This document shows positions 43,470 through 48,626 of a DNA stretch of 48,626 nt, piece by piece. Under the pieces are notes generated by a model. The model worked only from the letters and a program-made list of their open reading frames with translations, had not been told where the DNA came from and ran no database searches. Source of the DNA: a bacterium (GTDB lineage Bacteria > Actinomycetota > Acidimicrobiia > Acidimicrobiales > Bin134); NCBI GenBank assembly GCA_026709025.1, contig JAPOTT010000050.1:79879-128504 (forward strand). The letters are read 5' to 3'. How positions within the stretch are numbered: position 1 is the first letter of the stretch; every line of letters starts with the position of its first letter. The translations under genes and the position numbers were made by a program.

Positions 43470-44527
43470 TAGCCCTTTAAGCTAGCGTCCACAGCCCCGC
43501 TAGCCACTGCCCCGCCAACCACAAGGTCGCCTTGATAAAAGGCCACCGCTTGGCCCGGAGCCACACGGCGCTGCGGTTCTTGCCAGCAAAGTGTGCTATG
43601 AGCTGTATCTACAGTGGCTACAGTTGGGATGCCATGTGCGCTCACCTGCACCTCCACGGGCCCCGCCACAGCCATGTCAGCCCACACGATGTGCTCTACT
43701 GGCTGTGTTTGGGTATACAAATCCTCCTTGCAACCAACCGTTACCTTTGAGTTGGCTAAATCTATGTCTGTCACATAGCGGGGCTCTGCGCTGCCTCCTA
43801 AGTTCAACCCACGACGCTGACCAATGGTCACTGCTTGAACCGACGCCACCCGACTCAACACCGTCCCGTCAGCATCTACCACCACACCCGGAGATTCACC
43901 TAGATGTCTCGTCAAAAAACCCTTGCGTCCACCCTGTCGGTTAGCAATAAAGCACACATCTTGGCTGTCGGGCTTGGCAGCATTGCGTAAGCCCAATGCT
44001 TGAGCATGTTGGCGCACCTCAGCCTTGGTAAGGTGGCCGATGGGAAACAACAGCCGCGCTAGCTGTCCCTGATTCAGCATGTAAAGCACATAAGACTGAT
44101 CTTTAGCCATATCCACGCCACGGCGCACCCGATAGCTACCATCAACCGCTGCCAAACGCACATGATGGCCAGTAGCCACAGCATCAAATCCCAACGCAGC
44201 CGCTCTGATCATCAACTTGTCAAACTTGATGTGGTGGTTGCAAGCCACGCAAGGATTGGGCGTAAGCCCTGCGGCGTGCCCATCTATATAAGGGCCTATC
44301 ACCTGCTCGCTGAAAGCATCCCCAAAGTTAAACACATGATGCTGCACGCCCAACAGATCGGCCACCCGGCGAGCATCTTGGGTATCTGACACAGAACAAC
44401 AACCGGTGTCGGATTCTCCTCCCCAAAGCTTAAGGGTCACGCCCACCACATCATGTCCCTCGGCAACCAACAACCCAGCAGCTACCGAAGAATCCACTCC
44501 ACCCGACATAGCAACCAACACCCGCAT
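43469..44527 (-). CDS. mnmA: tRNA 2-thiouridylase
   Basis: MnmA inserts sulfur at U34 of Lys, Glu and Gln tRNAs with sulfur from the cysteine desulfurase. The ATP pyrophosphatase motif is AMSGGVDSSVAAGLL, and catalytic cysteines are in LTPNPCVACN and PDSQDVCFIA. I start it at ATG 44527 (352 residues); TTG 44539 would add four residues. It lies 29 bases after the desulfurase gene, a functional pair. Confidence 0.96.
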   Translation of the reverse strand: MRVLVAMSGGVDSSVAAGLLVAEGHDVVGVTLKLWGGESDTGCCSVSDTQDARRVADLLGVQHHVFNFGDAFSEQVIGPYIDGHAAGLTPNPCVACNHHIKFDKLMIRAAALGFDAVATGHHVRLAAVDGSYRVRRGVDMAKDQSYVLYMLNQGQLARLLFPIGHLTKAEVRQHAQALGLRNAAKPDSQDVCFIANRQGGRKGFLTRHLGESPGVVVDADGTVLSRVASVQAVTIGQRRGLNLGGSAEPRYVTDIDLANSKVTVGCKEDLYTQTQPVEHIVWADMAVAGPVEVQVSAHGIPTVATVDTAHSTLCWQEPQRRVAPGQAVAFYQGDLVVGGAVASGAVDASLKG

Positions 44528-44556
44528 CTCAGCTACCAATCCCCACGTTAGACATA

Positions 44557-45870
44557 CTAGGCATCGCTGTATTCTCGCAGTTGAGCCACCGCTACAGGTA
44601 TTGCGGCCAATGCGGTATCTATATCGGCCTCGGTTGTTTCATAGCCTAAAGACAGCCGCAAAGACCCACCTGCTAGCTCGCGACTGTAGCCCATAGCAGC
44701 TAGCACGTGTGAAGGATCCTGCGCTCCGCTAGAACAAGAAGACGCTGCGGAGGCATACACCCCGGCATCTTCCAACAAAAACAGCAACGCCTCCGACTCC
44801 ACCCCCTCAAAACACAAGTGCGCTGAGCCTGCTACTTTGCCAGCACGCTTTGCGGTTTCTACGGTGCCCGGCACTGTTGCGATCAGGCCATCCACCAACT
44901 TGTCGCGCAGCCTGCCAACTCGCAGCACCTGCTGAACACGGGTTTTTAGCACCATCTCAGCTGCAGCCGCCATCCCCACAATGCCTGCCACATTATGAGT
45001 ACCTGAACGCAAGCCCCGCTCTTGCCCGCCGCCCAACAACAACGGCGCTACACCCACATCCTTGCGTACCACCAAAGCTCCCACCCCTTTTGGGCCGCCA
45101 AACTTGTGGGCGCTAACCGATACCAAATCCATATCTGCTGCCAACGTTGCCACATCTAGCCATGGTAGGGCCTGCACAGCATCGCTATGCAGCACGGCTT
45201 GAGGGTTAGCCCGACGCACCACCTCGGCTACTTGGGCTACAGGTTGCACCATGCCTGTCTCGTTGTTGGCCAACATCACCGACACAAGGCCGATGCCAGC
45301 ACTACCCAAAGAGTTAGCAGCAGCACTATCACCAGCGTGCCTGCCGGCATGTTCATCAACATGTCCGGTTGCTTGTCCATCTGCTTGGCTTTCAGCAGCC
45401 TCCATGATCTCCGCTAGGTGATCCATGTCAACCACCCCTTCAGCAGTCACCCCCACAACCTGTCCCCCCAAACGTTGCACCGGCTCCAACACGGCAGGAT
45501 GCTCAATAGCCGAACATACAATTCCAACAGGCTGGCTGCTAGCCTGAGAAAAGCTGCCTGCCTGAGAAAAGCTGGCAGCCAGTGGAAAGCTGCCAGCCAG
45601 ATGGCTGTGATGTCCCAAGATGGCCAGGTTGTCGCTTTCGGTGCCACCTGCAGTAAACACAACCTCATCTGGTTCACACCCCAGAGCCTCAGCCATCACA
45701 TCGCGCGCATCGTCTATTCGCCGCCTTGTGTCTCGAGCCATGCGATGAGCCCCTGTGGGATTGGCATAAATCTGCCGCTGCATCGGCACCATAGCCTCAG
45801 CCGCCTCAGGGCACAGCGGAGTGGAAGCTGCGTTATCCAAATAAGCCACTTCTGTGGGCAATTCCAACAC
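44557..45870 (-). CDS. Cysteine desulfurase (NifS/IscS family) with low-complexity inserts
   Basis: This 437-residue PLP enzyme takes sulfur from cysteine for Fe-S clusters and tRNA thiolation. The PLP Lys is in VSAHKFGGPKG and the active Cys in ASAASSCSSGAQDPSHV, both conserved. It is ~40 residues longer than usual because of two low-complexity inserts: Ser/Ala/Gln-rich around residues 88-110 and His/Ala/Gln-rich around 165-190. The first insert arises from short DNA repeats near 45545-45600. The start is GTG 45870, preceded by GAGGT. It heads the desulfurase-mnmA-his-trp cluster. Confidence 0.93.
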   Translation of the reverse strand: MLELPTEVAYLDNAASTPLCPEAAEAMVPMQRQIYANPTGAHRMARDTRRRIDDARDVMAEALGCEPDEVVFTAGGTESDNLAILGHHSHLAGSFPLAASFSQAGSFSQASSQPVGIVCSAIEHPAVLEPVQRLGGQVVGVTAEGVVDMDHLAEIMEAAESQADGQATGHVDEHAGRHAGDSAAANSLGSAGIGLVSVMLANNETGMVQPVAQVAEVVRRANPQAVLHSDAVQALPWLDVATLAADMDLVSVSAHKFGGPKGVGALVVRKDVGVAPLLLGGGQERGLRSGTHNVAGIVGMAAAAEMVLKTRVQQVLRVGRLRDKLVDGLIATVPGTVETAKRAGKVAGSAHLCFEGVESEALLFLLEDAGVYASAASSCSSGAQDPSHVLAAMGYSRELAGGSLRLSLGYETTEADIDTALAAIPVAVAQLREYSDA

Positions 45871-45984
45871 ACCTCAATCCTACGATGCATCCGTAGCATC
45901 GCGTAACCCCATTTACATCGCTGCCATCGCTAACGCCCGTCGTCAATGCCTACCGCTACTGCCTACAGCCAATACACTGCTGTC

Positions 45985-46428
45985 ATGGCCAAGATTCGGG
46001 TTTCAACCACCATCGATGCCCCTGTTGCAGAGGTTTGGGAATACGTGCGCTGCATTCAAAGCCATACAGAATGGATGGCCGATGCCGAGTCCATCTCCTT
46101 TTGCTCTGACCAAACAGAAGGTCTCGGCACTCAGTTCAACTGTGTAACCAAGATCGGCCCCATCAAGCTCACCGATCAGATGGTGATCACGCAATGGGTA
46201 GAACAATCCTGCATAGGAGTGCGCCACCAGGGGCTAGTAACTGGTGAGGGACGCTTTACCCTAAGTCCGGCGGGAACCAACCGGAGTCAGTTCTGCTGGA
46301 CAGAAGAACTGCACTTTCCCCTTTGGATGGGCGGCCCGCTTCGCAACATCGTGGGGGGGCGCATCCTGGAATGGGTGTGGCGCCGCAACCTCAAAACGCT
46401 CCGCTCCCACTTCGCCGCGCTCGCCTAA
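45985..46428 (+). CDS. SRPBCC-family (START-like) protein
   Basis: This 147-residue protein has the SRPBCC/polyketide cyclase-like pattern: MAKIRVSTTIDAPVAEVWEYV, then TEWMADAESISF, and a long C-terminal helix (LEWVWRRNLKTLRSHFAALA). Such folds hold hydrophobic ligands; the ligand is unknown. I use ATG 45985. TACACT ends six bases before it, so it may be leaderless. It is divergent from the desulfurase gene and convergent with rhomboid. Confidence 0.8.
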   Translation: MAKIRVSTTIDAPVAEVWEYVRCIQSHTEWMADAESISFCSDQTEGLGTQFNCVTKIGPIKLTDQMVITQWVEQSCIGVRHQGLVTGEGRFTLSPAGTNRSQFCWTEELHFPLWMGGPLRNIVGGRILEWVWRRNLKTLRSHFAALA

Positions 46429-46499
46429 TAGCCTCTCATTACCTCTATTGGCACACCAGCCACTGCTCCCACCTACATGCCACCAAGCACAAACAGCTA

Positions 46500-47183
46500 C
46501 TAAGCGTTTACCCACCCGCCTGCAGCCCACAGCGCCCCAAACACAGAACCTACTCCCACCAGCAGCCCTGTAATCAGCGGCACCACCTCGGTGATCTTCG
46601 GATAGCGCCCACGCGCTGCTGCGCTAAGCGCAACCAACGATCCGGCTATGAGTCCACCCAAATGGCCTCCCAATGACACCTGATCTACCGTAAAGCTGAT
46701 CGCTAGATTCACTGCCACCATCGGCCCAATGAGCGTGGAAAAGATGCTGATCCCTTGAGCCAGCGATAACACCACCCAAGCCCCCATCAACCCAAAAATG
46801 GCACCCGAGGCACCTGCTACCAATGCGTTCGGAGTTTCCAGCAATGCCCCAAAAGATCCGCCCAGCAGCGCAGCACAGTACACGGTCAAAAAAGACACCC
46901 TACCCAAGCCTCGCTCAAGAGGAAATCCCAATATGTACAAAGACATCATGTTCACTCCCAGATGGAACGCACCATGATGCAAGAACCCACCAGTAAATAT
47001 GCGCCACCATTCACCATTCACATCGATGGCCACACCCCAAGTTGCAGCCTCAACAATCAACCCATCATTGGCAATGCCACCTGTGAGGGTGTCGCCCATG
47101 GCCACGCTCACCATGAACACCAGCGCGTTCGCTCCAATCAAAACATAGGTAATGCACCAGTTGTCTCTGCTTATGGGTTCCAT
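46500..47183 (-). CDS. Rhomboid-family intramembrane serine protease
   Basis: This 227-residue membrane protein has six or seven helices. The catalytic Ser126 is in AGASGAIFGLMG, His174 in GGHLGGLIAG, and Asn78 in HLGVNMMSLY. It cleaves membrane-anchored substrates within the bilayer; the substrate is unknown. All catalytic residues are intact. It starts 14 bases after the NifU-type gene stop on the same strand. Confidence 0.95.
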   Translation of the reverse strand: MEPISRDNWCITYVLIGANALVFMVSVAMGDTLTGGIANDGLIVEAATWGVAIDVNGEWWRIFTGGFLHHGAFHLGVNMMSLYILGFPLERGLGRVSFLTVYCAALLGGSFGALLETPNALVAGASGAIFGLMGAWVVLSLAQGISIFSTLIGPMVAVNLAISFTVDQVSLGGHLGGLIAGSLVALSAAARGRYPKITEVVPLITGLLVGVGSVFGALWAAGGWVNA

Positions 47184-47197
47184 GAATGGTCAGCTTG

Positions 47198-47461
47198 CTA
47201 CAGGCCAACCGGAGAGCCATCGCTCAGCAGGTTCTGTCCACAGTTGACCACCTCGGTAACGCCGGGCACTCGCTCTTTGAGAATCCTCTCCACCCCTGCC
47301 TTAAGCGTGACAGTAGAAGCCGGGCAACTCACGCAAGCCCCTACCAACTCAACCGTAACCACTCCAGATTCCTCATCTACACCCCGCAGGAAAATATCGC
47401 CGTTGTCAGCTTGAATGGCAGGCCGAATAGCCTCAATAACCTGCTCGATTGCTCCTTGCAC
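47198..47461 (-). CDS. NifU-type Fe-S scaffold protein
   Basis: This 87-residue protein is a lone NifU C-terminal domain with the CxxC motif (Cys43, Cys46) in GACVSCPASTVTLK. It binds a Fe-S cluster for delivery to apoproteins. It fits with the nearby cysteine desulfurase and YgfZ. The start is GTG 47461, with a free upstream region to the divergent small membrane gene. Confidence 0.92.
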   Translation of the reverse strand: MQGAIEQVIEAIRPAIQADNGDIFLRGVDEESGVVTVELVGACVSCPASTVTLKAGVERILKERVPGVTEVVNCGQNLLSDGSPVGL

Positions 47462-47525
47462 GCCCCCTATTGTCGCAACTCACGCTAACTAAGGCCAACA
47501 TCGCCAAACCCGAAGAGGTCTGCTA

Positions 47526-47549
47526 GCAGGTTTTACAGACACAACCTGC
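47526..47549. repeat. Inverted repeat between NifU-type and small membrane genes
   Basis: GCAGGTT (47526-47532) and AACCTGC (47543-47549) form a 7-bp palindrome with a 10-base loop. It lies in the 101-base divergent gap, close upstream of ATG 47563. It could be a regulator site or a small hairpin. It has no T-run and is not a typical terminator. Confidence 0.4.
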
Positions 47550-47562
47550 CAAAATAAGGGTT

Positions 47563-47685
47563 ATGGAACTGTTGGCACACCAAGGCGGTTGGGACGAGAT
47601 TTTGCTGGTTGCTGCCCCATTAGCAATGTTGGCGGCGCTGTTGGTACTAGCTAACCGCCGCGCCAAAAGCAAGCAACAAGATTAG
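47563..47685 (+). CDS. Small single-pass membrane protein (40 aa)
   Basis: ATG 47563 to TAG 47685 encodes 40 residues: a short polar start (MELLAHQGGWDEI), one helix (about 14-33, LLVAAPLAMLAALLVLANRR) and a basic tail. AAGGG precedes the start. Its size is below usual gene-calling limits but the pattern (amphipathic start, helix, positive-inside tail) is that of a real small protein. Function unknown. Confidence 0.55.
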   Translation: MELLAHQGGWDEILLVAAPLAMLAALLVLANRRAKSKQQD

Positions 47686-47703
47686 TCGTTGTCTTGGATG
47701 GTG
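47682..47703. repeat. 22-bp direct repeat, copy 1 (copy 2 at 48103-48124)
   Basis: The same 22 bases (starting ttagtcgttg and ending cttggatggtg) occur at 47682-47703 and 48103-48124, 421 bases apart in the same orientation. They flank the antitoxin and toxin-remnant segment. Both copies read on the minus strand as the end of a protein, TIQDND-stop. The first copy overlaps the end of the 40-aa membrane gene. Confidence 0.85.
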
Positions 47704-47739
47704 TTGCACTCTCATAATCCATCCCCATACAATTTGCCC

Positions 47740-47979
47740 ATGTCTAGTACTTCCACTGCCAAAGTTTCTCATCAAGGCCAAACCAACTTGCCCTCCGAAC
47801 TCCGTCATCGTTGGGGCATTGAAAAAGGTGGTGAAATCGGCATAATCGATCTTGGAGATGCAGCACTAGTCATCCCATGCGGAATACACACAGCCCGAAA
47901 TGAACTGCACAGAGTCCTGCGCGAACGCTATGAAATCGGTGTGGCCGCCATTAACGATCCCAACTTAACCGACCAATAA
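47740..47979 (+). CDS. AbrB/MazE-like antitoxin
   Basis: I use ATG 47740, giving 79 residues. The core STAKVSHQGQTNLPSELRHRWGIEKGGEIGIID is the swapped-hairpin AbrB/MazE DNA-binding pattern (the usual version reads VTIPKELRxxLGI). Such proteins repress their own operon and neutralise a PIN- or MazF-type toxin. A 21-codon stub of a PIN-like toxin follows, so the antitoxin appears orphaned. Confidence 0.7.
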   Translation: MSSTSTAKVSHQGQTNLPSELRHRWGIEKGGEIGIIDLGDAALVIPCGIHTARNELHRVLRERYEIGVAAINDPNLTDQ

Positions 47980-47993
47980 TTTACCCGACCAGC

Positions 47994-48059
47994 GTGAGGG
48001 TTGTTCTAGACGATCGTCTGCTCATTGAAGAGTTACTTCTCGGCCCATCAAACAGATGA
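47994..48059 (+). pseudogene. Remnant of a PIN-domain (VapC-like) toxin start
   Basis: GTG 47994 opens VRVVLDDRLLIEELLLGPSN, which resembles the first strand and helix of a PIN-domain toxin with an early Asp, then stops at TGA 48059. It sits 14 bases after the antitoxin stop, where the toxin should be. The rest of the toxin is missing, so it looks truncated. The assignment is tentative because the fragment is short. Confidence 0.4.
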
Positions 48060-48102
48060 CGCTAGGGTCGGCTCGGGTACCACTTCGGGGGGTATAGGGG
48101 GG

Positions 48103-48171
48103 TTAGTCGTTGTCTTGGATGGTGAGGGTGGTTTGGTTGTTGCTGATGGTTGCGCCTTGTGGGTTGGTGAA
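48103..48171 (-). pseudogene. Calx-beta-like domain remnant
   Basis: On the minus strand 48171-48103 reads FTNPQGATISNNQTTLTI then QDND and stop. This is the typical end of a Calx-beta domain (NPxGA...TIxDND). A TAG lies just upstream in frame, so only the last strand is left. The rest of 48060-48289 contains no gene I can support; with this remnant and the toxin stub, the 310-base stretch 47980-48289 looks like decayed DNA. Confidence 0.5.
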
Positions 48172-48289
48172 CTGCTAACCACAGCTAAAGTCAAAGGTGC
48201 GGCTTTAATGCTACTGCGGCTCAGGTATTATAGCTTAGGGTATTAACAGCTAGAACAAGTTAGCTTAGGCTGAAGGACATCTAAATTAT

Positions 48290-48626
48290 ATGACTAATAT
48301 TGATACTAGATCTGTGGATGTAAAGCTGTTAACCGCAGATGATCTGCTGCGGTTGCACAGCCAAGGCGTGCGCGGTGAGCTGGTTCGGGGAGTACTCCAC
48401 AAGACAATGGCCTCAGGACACCGCCACGGCAAGATCGCAATCAAGCTGGCAGTTACCTTGAGCAACTTTGTGGAACCCAGAAAACTTGGCACGATTGTGG
48501 GTTCTGATTCAGGTGTTTGGTTAGAGCGCGACCCTGATACCGTGCGTGAACCCGACGTTGCCTTCACCTCTGCAACCAAAATCCCCCTAGATGCCAAAAT
48601 TGACGGCTACGCCGAAGTTATCCCCG
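48290..48626 (+). CDS. Uma2-family (DUF820) putative nuclease, partial
   Basis: ATG 48290 opens a frame that runs off the window end (112 codons visible). The pattern LTADDLLRLHSQGVRGELVRGVLHKTMASGHRHGKIAIKLAVTL, then GSDSGVWLERDPDTVREPDVAF, is that of Uma2-type proteins with a PD-(D/E)xK nuclease fold, including the Glu of GELV and Asp of EPDVAF. These are often mobile and expanded in genomes. C-terminus not seen. Confidence 0.75.
   Translation, partial: MTNIDTRSVDVKLLTADDLLRLHSQGVRGELVRGVLHKTMASGHRHGKIAIKLAVTLSNFVEPRKLGTIVGSDSGVWLERDPDTVREPDVAFTSATKIPLDAKIDGYAEVIP

Noticed and set aside
1-48626. CRISPR array, insertion sequence or prophage genes
   Set aside because: No regularly spaced repeats with unique spacers, transposase, integrase or phage structural genes were seen.

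Overview
The window looks like a chromosomal segment of an actinobacterium, most plausibly an Acidimicrobiia-type lineage with moderate GC. The support is indirect: the gene families read as actinobacterial (PASTA kinase, MhuD-like heme oxygenase, DtxR/IdeR-type iron boxes, Gram-positive style Tad locus), GTG starts are common, and several genes appear to be leaderless. No 16S or other taxonomic marker is present, so this placement is inference.

Layout. Positions 1-8437 (minus strand) hold a Tad pilus operon. In order of transcription it encodes a lipoprotein, a Cys-rich secreted protein, CpaB-like, TadA, TadB, TadC, a tiny pilin-like protein, three TadE-like pseudopilins and a charged protein cut by the window edge. 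At 8661-9092 is a secreted lytic-transglycosylase-like protein. Positions 9340-14507 encode GatB, GatA, GatC and a PASTA-domain Ser/Thr kinase. Positions 14590-18920 hold two membrane proteins, lysA, argS and tRNA-Arg(CCG). At 18938-20038 is a restriction-type nuclease gene broken by one in-frame TGA. Positions 20090-24510 form an iron/heme acquisition locus (two FecCD permeases, ATPase, binding lipoprotein, MhuD-like heme oxygenase) with two DtxR/IdeR-like palindromes. After a broken small gene, a secreted protein and tRNA-Leu(CAA), 26328-30801 encodes type II fatty-acid synthesis (fabD-fabH-fabG-acpP-fabF), with fabZ close by on the other strand. Positions 32707-45870 (minus) are a long, tightly packed cluster: cysteine desulfurase, mnmA, hisDCBHAFI, trpE, ygfZ, trpFBA. 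The end holds an SRPBCC protein, a rhomboid protease, a NifU-type Fe-S protein, a small membrane peptide, an AbrB-like antitoxin next to gene debris, and a partial Uma2-type nuclease.

The most striking object is at 31885-32349. It is a Bcp/PrxQ-type peroxiredoxin whose reading frame is interrupted by a single TGA exactly where the peroxidatic cysteine belongs (motif PxxxTxxC). A hairpin suited to a bacterial SECIS element begins 9 nt downstream. The simplest reading is a selenocysteine-containing peroxiredoxin, set between HU and fabZ. No selenocysteine machinery (selA, selB, selC, selD) lies in the window, so this remains a prediction.

How the parts work together: most genes are housekeeping. 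The iron locus, the Fe-S genes (desulfurase, NifU, YgfZ) and the peroxiredoxin would connect metal and redox handling. The Tad locus is the main accessory surface system. Small damaged genes near 19.7, 24.9 and 48 kb are the only clear signs of gene decay.
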